Origin: Nocardioides albidus
GTDB taxonomy: Bacteria; Actinomycetota; Actinomycetes; Propionibacteriales; Nocardioidaceae
Length of the DNA stretch: 63,872 nucleotides
Assembly (NCBI RefSeq): GCF_006335005.1
Contig: NZ_VDMP01000026.1
Span: 195,928-259,799, forward strand
Reading direction: 5' to 3'
Part shown: positions 36,080 through 45,450 of the stretch, one piece after another
How the letters are laid out: each line of letters starts with the position of its first letter
Numbering within the stretch: the stretch's first letter is position 1
Position numbers and translations under genes: made by a program
Notes under the pieces: generated by a model
Database searches by the model: none
Told to the model about the DNA's origin: nothing
Seen by the model: only the letters and a program-made list of their open reading frames with translations

Positions 36080-37033
36080 ATGAGTGAGCACATCATCGTC
36101 CGCGTCGCCGGCGTGGTCGAGGAGACCGCGCACGTCCGCACCCTGCGGCTGGAGAAGCTGGACGGCGCACCCTTCACCCGGTTCCGCTCGGGCGCGCACA
36201 TCGACGTCGTCGGCCCGACCGGGGTGCTGCGGCAGTACTCCCTGGCCAGCTCGCCCCTCGAGTCCTCCTCGATCACGATCGCGGTCAAGCTCGAGCCCGA
36301 GGGCCGGGGCGGCTCCGCCGCGATGCACGAGGTCAAGGTCGGCGACCATCTCAAGATCGGCAAGCCGCGCAACCTGCTCAGCATCGCCGACGACGCCGAC
36401 CAGCACCTGCTCGTCGCCGGCGGGATCGGCGTCACGCCACTGCTCGCGATGGCCTACGAGCTCTACACCTGGGGCGCCGACTTCGAGCTGCACTACTTCA
36501 CCCGCAGCCGCGAGGAGATGGCCTTCGCCGAGCTCCTCAGCGAGCGCGTCGAGTTCCGCGACCGCGTTCACCTGCACGTCGGCGTACCCCGCGACCAGCA
36601 GCCGGAGATCCTCGAGGGCATCGCCGGCCGACTCACCTCCGCGAGCCATGTCTACACCTGCGGACCGGTCGGCTTCATGGACCAGGTCCGTGCCGTCCTG
36701 GCCCCGACCGTCGGTGACGACCACGTGCACATCGAGCACTTCGAGGCAGCCGAGATCGACACCTCCGGCGACAGCACCTTCACCGTGGAGCTCGACACGG
36801 GTGAGAGCTACGAGGTCCCCGCCGACAAGTCGATCCTCGCCGTCCTGGAGGAGAACGGGATCGAGGTGTTCAAGTCGTGCGAGGAGGGCGTGTGCGGCTC
36901 GTGCGTCTCGGGCCTCCTGGAGGGGACCGCCGAGCACCGGGACAACTGCCTCACCGAGTCCGATCGTGCCGACCAGATCGCGCTGTGCGTCTCGCGCGCC
37001 GCCTCGGACCGGCTCGTCATCGAGCTGTACTGA
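36080..37033 (+). CDS. iacF: Ferredoxin reductase (VanB type), IacF-like
   Basis: A 317-aa fusion: an FMN/FAD domain (RQYSLASSP, SGAHIDV), an NAD domain (VAGGIGVTPLLAMA) and a C-terminal plant-type [2Fe-2S] domain (CEEGVCGSC ... NCLTE). It delivers electrons from NADH to the IacCD oxygenase without a separate ferredoxin. A 15-bp spacer separates it from iacE. Confidence 0.9.
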   Translation: MSEHIIVRVAGVVEETAHVRTLRLEKLDGAPFTRFRSGAHIDVVGPTGVLRQYSLASSPLESSSITIAVKLEPEGRGGSAAMHEVKVGDHLKIGKPRNLLSIADDADQHLLVAGGIGVTPLLAMAYELYTWGADFELHYFTRSREEMAFAELLSERVEFRDRVHLHVGVPRDQQPEILEGIAGRLTSASHVYTCGPVGFMDQVRAVLAPTVGDDHVHIEHFEAAEIDTSGDSTFTVELDTGESYEVPADKSILAVLEENGIEVFKSCEEGVCGSCVSGLLEGTAEHRDNCLTESDRADQIALCVSRAASDRLVIELY

Positions 37034-37067
37034 CCCACCCAGCCGAACCACAGAACCGAGGACCGTC

Positions 37068-39575
37068 ATGGCACGCTCCCGCTCCCTGAAGCACACCGCC
37101 TGGGCCACCGGCGCCGTCCTGGTCGGAGCCCTGGTGTCCGGTACGGCGCCCGCGCCGGCCGACACCGGAGGGCAGCAGGCGTCGGGCCAGACACCGTCCC
37201 ACGCCGTCGTGATCAAGCGCGACGAGCACGGCGTCCCCCACGTCTACGCCGACGACACCCGCGGGCTGTTCCACGGGTTCGGCTACACGGTCGCCGAGGA
37301 CCGGCTCTACCAGCTCGAGATGGCGCGCCGGTCGGGGAACGGCACGGTCGCCGAGGTGCTCGGTCCCGACTTCGTGCCGGTCGACATCGCGACCCGGTCC
37401 AACGTCGACCCGGCGTCGATCCGGCGCCAGCTGAAGGCCCTGTCGGCCGAGGACCGTGCCATGTTCGACGGCTACGCCTCCGGCATCAACGCACGTCTGC
37501 GCGAGGTGCGTCAGGATCCCGAGAGCCTCCTGCCGCGCGAGTTCGTCGACAACGGCTTCGAGCCCCAGGCGTGGTCCGGTGAGGACGTCGCCCTGCTCTG
37601 GGTCGGGCTCATCCTCAACCGCTTCTTCTCCAGCAGCGCCGAGGTCGCGAACCTGCAGCTGCGCCAGGACCTGGTCGCCGCGAACGGTGAGGAGCTGGGC
37701 GGGCGGATCTACGACCAGCTGCGCTGGACCGAGGACCCCACGGCGCCGACGATCGTGCCTCGGGCTGACGGAGGTGCCGAGGGAGGTGCTGACGGAGGTG
37801 CCGACGGAGGGAAGGGCGCGACCGCGCCCCGTGCCGCCGACCTGCCGGCGATCTCGCCCGGCGCCGTCGACGACTTCCGCACGATGCAGGGCGCCCGGAC
37901 CGGACTGGCCGACCCCGACGAGCGTCCCACGGCCAGCTACGCCTGGGCGCTGGCGCCGGAGCACACCGCCGAGGGCGTCGCCGTCCTCCACAACGGCCCG
38001 CAGCAGGGCTTCTACACGCCGTCGTTCGTCTCGGGCATCGGCCTGCACGGCGCGGGCTACGACCTCACCGGCTACACCCCCGTCGGGTTGCCGGCCGTGC
38101 TCTTCGGAACCAACGGGAAGATCGCCTGGGGCTCCACGGTCGGGTCCCTGGACACCAACGACGTGTACGCCGAGCAGCTCGACCCCGACGACCCCCACCG
38201 CTACCTCTACGACGGCCGCTACCGCGACATGGCCAAGCGGACCGACCTGATCCGGGTCAAGGGCGCCGACCCTCGGCACCTGGACGTCTATGCCACCGAG
38301 CACGGGTTCGTGCAGAGCTGGGACGAGGCCAACGACCGGGCCTACACCCTGCGCACCAGCTGGCGCGGCCGCGAGATCGAGACCCTGGTCGGCTGGGCGG
38401 AGGCCGCCAAGGCCCAGGACTGGGAGCAGTACCTCGACCAGGCGTCCCGAGTCAGCGCCTCGATCACCTGGTTCTACGCCGACGTCGAGGGCAACATCGG
38501 TGTCGCCGGCCTCGGCCGACTCCCGCGCCGCCCCGCCGGCCAGGACTTCCGCTTCCCCGCACGGGGCGACGGCACCATGGAGTGGCAGGGCAGCGAGCCG
38601 TTCGACGCGAACCCACGTGCCTACAACCCGACCCAGGGCTACCTGGCGAGCTGGAACAACCAGATCGCCCCCGGGCTGCGGGCGGACAACGCCAACTTCT
38701 CGCAGGTCGACCGGGTCAACGAGATCCATGGCGAGGTCGCCGCGGCCGGGCTCGACGGTGCGCAGATCTGGGACGTGACGCGGACGACGACGCGGGCCGA
38801 CCTCAACGCGCGCTACTTCGTGCCCATGATCACCGCGGCCGCAGCGGGCCTGCCGGCCGACGACCCGCGCCGTCAGGCAGCCGACCTGCTGGCGGGCTGG
38901 GACCGACAGCTGACGACCACGGACGGTCGGACCTACGACCACCCGGGCACCACCCTCGTCCGCGCCTGGCTCACGGCCACCGCTCGACGGGTGCTCGCCG
39001 ACGACCTGCCCGCCCATGTCTTCGCCCGCTACCAGTCGCTGGGCTATCCCGCGCTGACGGCGCAGGGCTCCCCGGGCAGCATCCGGCCCGCGCCAGTCAG
39101 CGCCGTGCTGTGGAACGCGCTGAGCGGTGACCGCTCCGGAGTCCCGCAGACCGTGGACTTCCTCGACGGCGCGGCGCCCGCCGACGTCGTGCTGGCCGGC
39201 CTGACCGACGCCGTCGCGGACCTCCGCGCCCGGTTCGGCGAGGACCCGGACCAGTGGCGCACGCCGGTCGTCGCCCACCGGTTCTCCCGGTTCAACGCGA
39301 TCGGCGTGCCGTGGGCAGGCTCGGACCAGCCCCAGACCCCGGCGTACCTGAACCGCGGCACCCTCGACTTCCAGGTCGAGCTGCGGCCCGGAGGGGTCGA
39401 GATGTGCTCGGTCGCCGCCCCGGGACAGAGCGGCTTCGTCGCTCCGGACGGCGACCGCGCGCCCCACAGCCTGGACCAGCTCGCCCTCTTCGAGGACTTC
39501 GGCTGCAAGGCCGACCACCTCACCCCCGGTGCCGTCGACGCGCACCTGGAGTCGGAGCGGACGCTGCGGTACTAG
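37068..39575 (+). CDS. Secreted penicillin-acylase-family Ntn-hydrolase at the end of the iac operon
   Basis: An 835-aa precursor: signal peptide (about 1-32, GAVLVGALVSGTAPAPA), alpha chain (VVIKRDEHGVPHVYADD, GYTVAEDRLYQLEMARR), a Gly-rich linker with DGGAEGGADGG repeats (about 233-250), and beta chain starting at the catalytic Ser290 in TASYAWALAP. Later landmarks include LFGTNGKIAWGSTVG. Enzymes of this fold cleave amides of aryl-acetic acids. It starts 35 bp after iacF on the same strand and a hairpin follows, so it belongs to the IAA operon. I infer it hydrolyses indole-3-acetyl amides outside the membrane; acyl-homoserine lactones or other N-acyl compounds are alternatives. Confidence 0.86.
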   Translation: MARSRSLKHTAWATGAVLVGALVSGTAPAPADTGGQQASGQTPSHAVVIKRDEHGVPHVYADDTRGLFHGFGYTVAEDRLYQLEMARRSGNGTVAEVLGPDFVPVDIATRSNVDPASIRRQLKALSAEDRAMFDGYASGINARLREVRQDPESLLPREFVDNGFEPQAWSGEDVALLWVGLILNRFFSSSAEVANLQLRQDLVAANGEELGGRIYDQLRWTEDPTAPTIVPRADGGAEGGADGGADGGKGATAPRAADLPAISPGAVDDFRTMQGARTGLADPDERPTASYAWALAPEHTAEGVAVLHNGPQQGFYTPSFVSGIGLHGAGYDLTGYTPVGLPAVLFGTNGKIAWGSTVGSLDTNDVYAEQLDPDDPHRYLYDGRYRDMAKRTDLIRVKGADPRHLDVYATEHGFVQSWDEANDRAYTLRTSWRGREIETLVGWAEAAKAQDWEQYLDQASRVSASITWFYADVEGNIGVAGLGRLPRRPAGQDFRFPARGDGTMEWQGSEPFDANPRAYNPTQGYLASWNNQIAPGLRADNANFSQVDRVNEIHGEVAAAGLDGAQIWDVTRTTTRADLNARYFVPMITAAAAGLPADDPRRQAADLLAGWDRQLTTTDGRTYDHPGTTLVRAWLTATARRVLADDLPAHVFARYQSLGYPALTAQGSPGSIRPAPVSAVLWNALSGDRSGVPQTVDFLDGAAPADVVLAGLTDAVADLRARFGEDPDQWRTPVVAHRFSRFNAIGVPWAGSDQPQTPAYLNRGTLDFQVELRPGGVEMCSVAAPGQSGFVAPDGDRAPHSLDQLALFEDFGCKADHLTPGAVDAHLESERTLRY

Positions 39576-39678
39576 CCCGCGACTGGCCCGCGTCCTGCCC
39601 AAGGTGGGCGAGGCCGGGTCGGCACGAAACGTGGCCCCCGCGACACCCGACCGCGTCCGCGCGTGTTCGCGGACGTCT

Positions 39679-39708
39679 GGCGGGGCGTCGGCGGGGGGAC
39701 GCCCCGCC
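39679..39708 (+). terminator. Hairpin after the iac operon
   Basis: GGCGGGGCGTC and GACGCCCCGCC pair perfectly over 11 bp with an 8-nt loop, about 100 nt beyond the acylase stop. A weaker TCCGCG/CGCGGA hairpin lies just upstream. No T-run. The remaining bases 39576-39760 hold no gene. Confidence 0.65.
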
Positions 39709-39760
39709 CGGCCAACGCACCGGTCGGCGTGACCGCTCGACGGTCGGGTACCGCCCAGCA

Positions 39761-40437
39761 ATGACCATCCGGCGCATCAGCGACGAGTACCCCGGTGCCG
39801 AAGCCGACAACCCCCACCAGATCCCGCCGCGTGGCTGGTGGCAGATCGCCAAGCGGGCCTGGCAGGAAGCGAAGGCCGACCAGATCCGCTCATGGCCGCC
39901 GGCGTCGCGTTCTACTCGTTCCTGGCCCTGTTCCCGGCCATGATCGCCGCCGTGCTGCTCTACGGGCTGGTCCGTGACCCAGCGGAGGTGGAGGAACAGA
40001 CCCGCGCCCTGACCCGTGGACTGCCTGCCGACGCGGCATCCCTGCTCACCGATCAACTGAAGACAATCGCCTCGACACCGCAGCAGTCGTTGGGACTGGG
40101 TCTCCTCGTCACCCTGGTGCTCGCGCTGTGGAGCGCATCGGGCGGGGTCAGCAACGTGATCACCTCCATCAACATCGCCTACGACGAGGAGGAGACCCGC
40201 GGCTTCGTGAAGCGCAAGCTCCTCGCGCTCGTCCTCACCATCGGCGCGATCATCTTCGTGGTCATCACGCTCGGGCTCGTCGCCGCAGCACCCGCGCTGC
40301 TCAACGACCTCGACGGCCAAGGCCCGCTGCGGTGGGCCCTCGAAGCCGCTCGCTGGATCGGCCTGGTGATCGTCATGGTCCTCGGCCTGGCCTTGCTCTA
40401 CCGGATGGCTCCCGACCGGGACGCGGCACGTGTCCAC
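39761..40437 (+). pseudogene. YihY/BrkB-family membrane protein, frameshifted and truncated
   Basis: ATG 39761 opens a normal YihY N-terminus (PPRGWWQIAKRAWQEAKADQI), but the frame is lost at about 39885-39891. The sequence continues one frame over as LMAAGVAFYSFLALFPAMIA through LYRMAPDRDAA. One missing C in GATCCGCTC would explain the shift. After about 40427 the last third of the family (final helices and tail) is missing and replaced by unrelated sequence. Bases 40438-40715 hold no gene I can support. Confidence 0.78.
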
Positions 40438-40715
40438 GGGCCGTCGTCATGGGCCGGCAGTACGAGCAGGCTTGCCGGCCGTACTTCAACCAGGTTCCGC
40501 GTTGGAGGACGCGAGTAGGCTCGAATGAGAGCAGTTCGAACCGCCTCCAGCAGGACCCGGCTCCGAACTGGTCGGAAGGTGGACGTCATGGCGACGTCGA
40601 ACACGCTGGTTCCGAACACGAAGCCTCCGAGAGCTCCCCGCGCTGGCTGTGCGTGGCGCCCACACGCTGACGGGCAGCACCGGCTGCCGTCGGTCCGAAC
40701 AAGAGTGAGGCTGCC

Positions 40716-41180
40716 ATGACACGACACAAGGCAACCGGACGCCTCCAGCGCAGCGCTCCAGCGCACGCCGTCCCAGGGGGCGAGTCTTCGAACGTCCCCG
40801 CCCCGGGCGCCACGCCGAGCACCTCCCCGAGGACCGACCCGAGCACCACGCCGGACGGCGCGGCGGCCGACCTCGACCAGCAGGTCTTCCACGACGGCGA
40901 CCAGGCATCTGAAGCTCAGGGACGCGGCGTTCCCCGCACGCGTGCCGGAGCAGCATGGGTCGGTCTGGCCTCGGCCGCGTTGCTCGTCGTGGCCCTCGTG
41001 GTGTTCATGCTGCAAAACACCCAACGCGTCGACGTCTCGTTCCTGTGGATGACCGGCCGCACTTCCCTTGGCCTGGTGCTCCTCATCGCGGTCCTCGGGG
41101 CGGTCGTGCTCACGCTCGCCCTCGGCACCGTGCGCATCCTGCAACTGCGCCGGCTCGTCCGCCGGGACCGCCGCAACTAG
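40716..41180 (+). CDS. LapA/DUF1049-domain membrane protein
   Basis: A 154-aa protein. Residues 1-75 are a hydrophilic Pro/Ser/Thr-rich stretch, followed by two membrane helices (WVGLASAALLVVALVVFMLQ and LVLLIAVLGAVVLTLALG) around NTQRVDVSFLWMTGRTSL, the LapA/DUF1049 pattern. The C-terminus is basic. Function uncertain; relatives affect envelope assembly. A strong hairpin terminator follows. Confidence 0.82.
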   Translation: MTRHKATGRLQRSAPAHAVPGGESSNVPAPGATPSTSPRTDPSTTPDGAAADLDQQVFHDGDQASEAQGRGVPRTRAGAAWVGLASAALLVVALVVFMLQNTQRVDVSFLWMTGRTSLGLVLLIAVLGAVVLTLALGTVRILQLRRLVRRDRRN

Positions 41181-41191
41181 GGCGCCGTGGC

Positions 41192-41233
41192 GAGAGCCCC
41201 GGTCGGGGTGCGTGCCCCCGACCAGGGGCTCTC
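41192..41233. terminator. Strong hairpin between convergent genes
   Basis: GAGAGCCCCGGTCGGGG pairs with CCCCGACC-A-GGGGCTCTC (17 bp, one bulged A). It lies between the LapA-like gene and the convergent catD end, suitable for terminating both. Confidence 0.78.
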
Positions 41234-41293
41234 GAGGGGGATCAGGCATCGCTCGCCGCATCGGACTGAACGGCGGGCGCGCTGTATCCGGGC

Positions 41294-42100
41294 TCAGCCG
41301 GTGCGCAGGAAGGCGCTGAGGAGCGAGGCGACCCGGTCGGGAGCCTCGAGCGGGGCGAGGTGGCCGACGCCGGGGATCACGTCGAGCCGACCCCGTGGCA
41401 CGGCGTCGGCGATGGTGGCCAGGAGCTCGGGCGGGGTGGCGACATCGTCGGCGCCGGCGACGGCCAGCACCGGCGCGGACACCGTCGCGAGCCGGGCGGT
41501 GACGTCGAAGGTGGCCAGCGCCTCGCAGGTCCGGGCATAGCCCTCGGCGTCGACCGCCGCGAGGTCGCGCAGCGCCGCGTGGACGAGGTCGCTCCCGGCG
41601 GCGACGATCGCTGGACCGAACCAGCGCGCGGGGGAGCTCGCCACCATCGGCGCCATGCCCTCGGCACGGACCAGCGCCGCGCGTTCACGCCAGGCCTCCG
41701 GCGTGCCGAACCGGGCGGCGCTGCACAGCACGGTGAGCGAGGTGATCCGCTGCGGGTGGTCGAGGGCGAGCTGGAGGCCCACGGCGCCGCCGACCGAGTC
41801 GCCCGCATAGGCGAAGGCGGGCGCTGCGCCGGCCTCCCCGCCGCTCGCCTCGGCGTCGACGGCACGCAGGACCGCGGCGGCGAGGTCGGCCATGTCGAAG
41901 CCGCTGGTGAGCCGGTCGGCGGCCGGGCTGTGGCCGTGGCCGGGGAGGTCCCACCCGACGACGTTCCAGCCCGGCAGGCTGGCGGCGACGGCCGCCCAGA
42001 GCCGGTCGACCGTCGTACCCAGGGAGGGGCCGACGACCAGCAGTGGGCCGCCGGCCGCGTCGGCGAGACGCCGCAGGGCGATGTCGGGAAGGGTGCCCAT
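41294..42100 (-). CDS. catD: 3-Oxoadipate enol-lactonase
   Basis: A 268-aa alpha/beta hydrolase converting beta-ketoadipate enol-lactone to beta-ketoadipate. Nucleophile elbow GDSVGGA, oxyanion region VVGPSLGTT, catalytic Asp in VAGADDVATPP and His in GVGHLAPLEAP. ATG 42100 is chosen over upstream in-frame codons because conserved sequence starts there. It is the last gene of catBACD; 26 bp separates it from catC. Confidence 0.9.
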   Translation of the reverse strand: MGTLPDIALRRLADAAGGPLLVVGPSLGTTVDRLWAAVAASLPGWNVVGWDLPGHGHSPAADRLTSGFDMADLAAAVLRAVDAEASGGEAGAAPAFAYAGDSVGGAVGLQLALDHPQRITSLTVLCSAARFGTPEAWRERAALVRAEGMAPMVASSPARWFGPAIVAAGSDLVHAALRDLAAVDAEGYARTCEALATFDVTARLATVSAPVLAVAGADDVATPPELLATIADAVPRGRLDVIPGVGHLAPLEAPDRVASLLSAFLRTG

Positions 42101-42126
42101 GGCGGGGGTCCTGGGGGTCCGGGCGC

Positions 42127-42402
42127 TCAGAGCGCGGAGGGATGGGTGGTCAGCGGGCTGACCTCGATCCGCATGAACGGGAACAACGGAAGGCCCGACA
42201 GGATCTCGTGCAGGCGTGCGTTCGACTCCACGTCGAAGATGCTGATGTTGGAGTAGAGGCCGACGATCCGCCAGATGCGCTTCCACTCGCCGCTGCGCTG
42301 GAGCTCATGGCAGTACGCCTTCTCCCGCGCGACCGTCTCCTCCCGCACGGCGGGGTCGAGGTCGCGCGGGATGTCGACGTCCATCCGCACTGCGAACAGC
42401 AT
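42127..42402 (-). CDS. catC: Muconolactone delta-isomerase
   Basis: A 91-aa ferredoxin-like-fold enzyme isomerising muconolactone to the enol-lactone. Typical start MLFAVRMDVDIP, ERVARE-like EETVAREKAYCHELQ and the C-terminal PLFPFMRIEVSPLTTHPSA. Full family length. It shares one base with the catA stop (TGATG). Confidence 0.95.
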   Translation of the reverse strand: MLFAVRMDVDIPRDLDPAVREETVAREKAYCHELQRSGEWKRIWRIVGLYSNISIFDVESNARLHEILSGLPLFPFMRIEVSPLTTHPSAL

Positions 42403-43280
42403 CAGGCGCGCACCGGGTCCAGCACGAAGCCGTAGTCGACGGCGACGGTGCCGTCGCCGGCCGGCTTCGGGTCCAGCATGAGCTCGGGCTTGACCGCCGA
42501 GGCGATGTCGTCGTCGTTGTGCTCGTCGCCGGGGAAGTAGAGCTGTGCGGTGAGCAGCTCGTGACCGGGCGCCGACACCTTCACGTGCAGGTGCGCCGGG
42601 CGCCAGGCGTGCCAGCCCGCGGCGGAGATCAGCTTGCCGCAGGACCCGTCGGTCGGGATCTGGTAGGGCGCCGGCTGGACGGTGTGGATCTCGAAGGCGC
42701 CGTCGTCACCGACGGTGAACGTGCCGCGCAGGTTCCACTCCGGGATGCCGGGCGCGAACTGCGAGTAGAAGCCGTCCGCGTCGGCGTGCCACAGCTCGAC
42801 CTTGGCGCCGGCGAGCGGCGAGCCGTCGGTGGAGGTGACCGTTCCGGTCCAGGTCAGGGCGGTGCCCTGCTCGCCCTCGCGCATCGGGATGGTGCCCGTC
42901 GCGCCCTGCTCGGGCGCGTCCGGCACGTAGTAGGGCCCCTCGATCGTGCCCTTGCTGCCCTCGCGGTGCTCGGTCGCGACCTCCTCGACGACGTGCTCGA
43001 CCCACACGTCGAGGAAGAGCGGCCACTCGCCGTCCTTGCCGACCTGGATCAGCCACGCCTTGAGCGCGTTGTACTCGGCGTAGGTGACCTTGTGGGTGCG
43101 GATGGTCTGGTGCACCGCGTCGAGCACGGAGCGGGCGAGCAGGTCGACCCGCTCCGGCGAGGTGTCCTTGACGGCGTCGTACGGCGACTTGTCGGTCTCG
43201 AACCGCTCGGTCGCCGCGCTGCCGGAGGCGGCGGCGGTGGCGAGCGTCTCGGCGGCGCCGGGGGTCTGGTCGGTGGTCAT
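42402..43280 (-). CDS. catA: Catechol 1,2-dioxygenase
   Basis: A 292-aa intradiol dioxygenase producing cis,cis-muconate. Fe(III) ligands are visible as Tyr118 (EGPYYVP), Tyr206 (PYQIPTDG) and His230/His232 (PAHLHVKV). An N-terminal helical dimerisation region precedes the catalytic beta-sandwich. Catechol is the expected product of the iac pathway, linking the two halves of the window. Confidence 0.95.
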   Translation of the reverse strand: MTTDQTPGAAETLATAAASGSAATERFETDKSPYDAVKDTSPERVDLLARSVLDAVHQTIRTHKVTYAEYNALKAWLIQVGKDGEWPLFLDVWVEHVVEEVATEHREGSKGTIEGPYYVPDAPEQGATGTIPMREGEQGTALTWTGTVTSTDGSPLAGAKVELWHADADGFYSQFAPGIPEWNLRGTFTVGDDGAFEIHTVQPAPYQIPTDGSCGKLISAAGWHAWRPAHLHVKVSAPGHELLTAQLYFPGDEHNDDDIASAVKPELMLDPKPAGDGTVAVDYGFVLDPVRA

Positions 43281-43323
43281 GATGGTGTCCCTTCGGTGTG
43301 GCCGATCGATCGGCGATCGGGTG

Positions 43324-44427
43324 CTAGCGGTCGGAGCGGTAGTGGCGGAGCTTGTCCTCGTCGATCTCGACGCCGAGGCCGGCGCCGGGCCGGACGGTCA
43401 GCTCGCCGTTCTCGATGCCGAGGGGCTCGGTGAGCAGGTCGTCACTCATGTCGAGGAAGTTCGACAGCTCACCCGCATGTGCGCAGCTGCGCTGGTGAGC
43501 GGCGCCGAACGCGACGGTGCAGACCGAGCCCAACTGGCCGTCGATCTGGTTGCCCATCACCACCTCGAGCCCGAGGCCCTCGGCGAGATGGAGCACCCGC
43601 TGCGAGCCGGTGAAGCCGGTGCGGGCGGTCTTGATGGAGATGGCCGTGGCGGAGCCGCCCAGGATCTCCCGGGTCACCTCGGCCGGGGTCGTGGCGGACT
43701 CGTCGGCGATGAACGGCACGTCGAGCTGCTGGATCAACCAGCGTCGGCCGAGGACGTCGTCGGCCGGGGAGAGCTCCTCGGCGAAGGCGAGGTCGAGATC
43801 GGCCATCTGACGCATGGCGCGCGCCGACTCCGACGCGCTCCAGCCGCGGTTGCCGTCGACGTACAGCACGACGTCGGGCCCGAGGCCCTCGCGCAGCGCG
43901 CGGACGACGGCGACGTCGAGCGAGGCGGGCCGGCGACCGACCTTCACCTTGAACGTGGTGATGCCGTGGACCTCCCGCATCCGCTCGGCCTCGTCCACCA
44001 TCGCCTCCGGGCTGTCGAAGCCCAGCATGTGGGAGACCCGCATCCGGTCGGTGTAGCCGCCGAGCAGGTCGGTGACGGGAAGGCCGAGGGTCCGGCCGAG
44101 GGCGTCCCAGACCGCCATGTCGATGGCGGCCTTGGCGGTGGGGTTGCCGACGGTCCGGCTCATCAGCGCCGCCATCTGCTCGCGGTCGGTGAGCGGGAGG
44201 CCGACCACCTGGGGGGCGAAGATCGTCTCGATCACCGCGATGATCCCGCGCTGCGTCTCGCCGTAGGTGAACGGGCGGGGCGGCGCCTCGGCGACCCCCA
44301 CGACGCCGTCGTCGGTGCGCACGCGCACGAGGACGTGCTCGGCAGCGTGCACCTCGCCGCTGGCGAACTTCAGCGGCTTGGTGTAGGGGATCCGGAAGGG
44401 GATCGCCTCGATGCCTGAGATCTTCAC
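43324..44427 (-). CDS. catB: Muconate cycloisomerase
   Basis: A 367-aa enolase-superfamily enzyme. Catalytic Lys160/Lys162 (FKVKVG), metal ligands Asp191, Glu217 or Glu218 and Asp242 (YVDGNRGW, AEELSP, IADESA), and Lys266 (ISIKTART). The GTG at 44427 overlaps the stop of the LysR gene (GTGA), so regulator and enzyme are translationally coupled. It cyclises cis,cis-muconate to muconolactone. Confidence 0.94.
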   Translation of the reverse strand: MKISGIEAIPFRIPYTKPLKFASGEVHAAEHVLVRVRTDDGVVGVAEAPPRPFTYGETQRGIIAVIETIFAPQVVGLPLTDREQMAALMSRTVGNPTAKAAIDMAVWDALGRTLGLPVTDLLGGYTDRMRVSHMLGFDSPEAMVDEAERMREVHGITTFKVKVGRRPASLDVAVVRALREGLGPDVVLYVDGNRGWSASESARAMRQMADLDLAFAEELSPADDVLGRRWLIQQLDVPFIADESATTPAEVTREILGGSATAISIKTARTGFTGSQRVLHLAEGLGLEVVMGNQIDGQLGSVCTVAFGAAHQRSCAHAGELSNFLDMSDDLLTEPLGIENGELTVRPGAGLGVEIDEDKLRHYRSDR

Positions 44428-45356
44428 GCGGTCTCCTCCTCGAAGCGCGGGTGGGGGTGGGCCGCCGGGGCGGCGTCGTAGAAGCCGTGGGTCGCCAGCG
44501 CCTCGAGGGCGTTGGCGACCACCGGGGACGGGTCGTCGACGCGCCAGGCCAGCGAGAGGTCGATCGTGGCGGCCTGGCGGACGTCGCGGAACACCACGCC
44601 GTGGAGCTGCATGCTGCGCACCGACTCCGGAACGAGCGCCACCCCGAGCCCCGCGGCCACGAGCGCCAGCAGGCCTGCCGTGCCCGGGGCACGGTGGGGG
44701 ACGGTGGGCGCGAACCCGGCGCGTCGGCAGCTGGACGTCACCGCCTCGTTGACCGCGGAGCGGCGGTCGGCGTACGCGACGAACTCCTCGCCGGCCACGT
44801 CGGCGATCTCGAGATCGGCCTCCGGGACCAGGCGGTGGCCGGCGGGCAGGGCCAGCACGAGCGGCTCCTCCAGCAGGGTGCGTGTCTCGATGCCGGCCTC
44901 GGCCACCGGGCCGCGGAGCACGCCGAGGTCCAACCGGCCGTCGGCGAGTCGTTCGACCTGGGCGGGGGTGAGCAGGTCGGCCTGCACCTCGAGGACGACG
45001 CCCGGCAGGGCCGAGCGGACGATCTGGGACAGCGGGGCGAGCTGGGTGAACGCGCTGGTGCCGGTGAAGCCGACCCGCAGCAGCCCGCGCCGACCTTCGC
45101 CGATGCTCCGCACTCCGGACACCGACGCGTCGAGGTCGCCGAGGATCCGGCGCGTCTCCCGGTGGAAGAACTCGCCGGCCGCGGTGAGCTGGACCTGGCG
45201 CGTGGTGCGAGCGAGCAGCAGCACGCCCAGCTCGGCCTCGAGACGCCGCACGGCCTGGGACAGCGCCGGCTGCGCGAGGTGCAGCCGCTCGGCGGCCTGA
45301 CCGAAGTGACAGGTCTCGGCGACGGCGTCGAAGTAGCGCAGTTGCTTGAGATCCAT
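44424..45356 (-). CDS. LysR-family regulator at the head of the cat operon (CatR-like)
   Basis: A 310-aa LTTR: N-terminal winged helix (LKQLRYFDAVAETCHFGQAA, LHLAQPALSQAVRRLE) and a ligand-binding domain. Classical catR is divergent from catBCA, but here the regulator is the first gene of the operon and overlaps catB. A perfect 13-bp inverted repeat lies 95 bp upstream. The inducer is probably cis,cis-muconate. Confidence 0.9.
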   Translation of the reverse strand: MDLKQLRYFDAVAETCHFGQAAERLHLAQPALSQAVRRLEAELGVLLLARTTRQVQLTAAGEFFHRETRRILGDLDASVSGVRSIGEGRRGLLRVGFTGTSAFTQLAPLSQIVRSALPGVVLEVQADLLTPAQVERLADGRLDLGVLRGPVAEAGIETRTLLEEPLVLALPAGHRLVPEADLEIADVAGEEFVAYADRRSAVNEAVTSSCRRAGFAPTVPHRAPGTAGLLALVAAGLGVALVPESVRSMQLHGVVFRDVRQAATIDLSLAWRVDDPSPVVANALEALATHGFYDAAPAAHPHPRFEEETA

Positions 45357-45450
45357 GGGTCACCTCCGTCCGTTGCGGTCGCTGTGGCGGTCGTCACGTG
45401 GTGTCGCCACGCTAGATCGAGGTGATCCAGAAACACAAAGACCAATAATC

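Noticed and set aside
37068..39575. Penicillin acylase as an antibiotic-resistance or production gene
   Set aside because: It sits in a catabolic operon with no resistance or beta-lactam biosynthesis genes nearby.
37017..39761. A 914-codon open frame antisense to the acylase
   Set aside because: Its product is low-complexity (Val/Gly/Ala/Arg/Asp) and mirrors GC-rich codon bias; the forward strand has a signal peptide and clear Ntn-hydrolase motifs.
40525..40719. Short forward frame between the yihY remnant and the LapA-like gene
   Set aside because: Arg/Pro-rich composition, no ribosome site, no family; looks like random frame.
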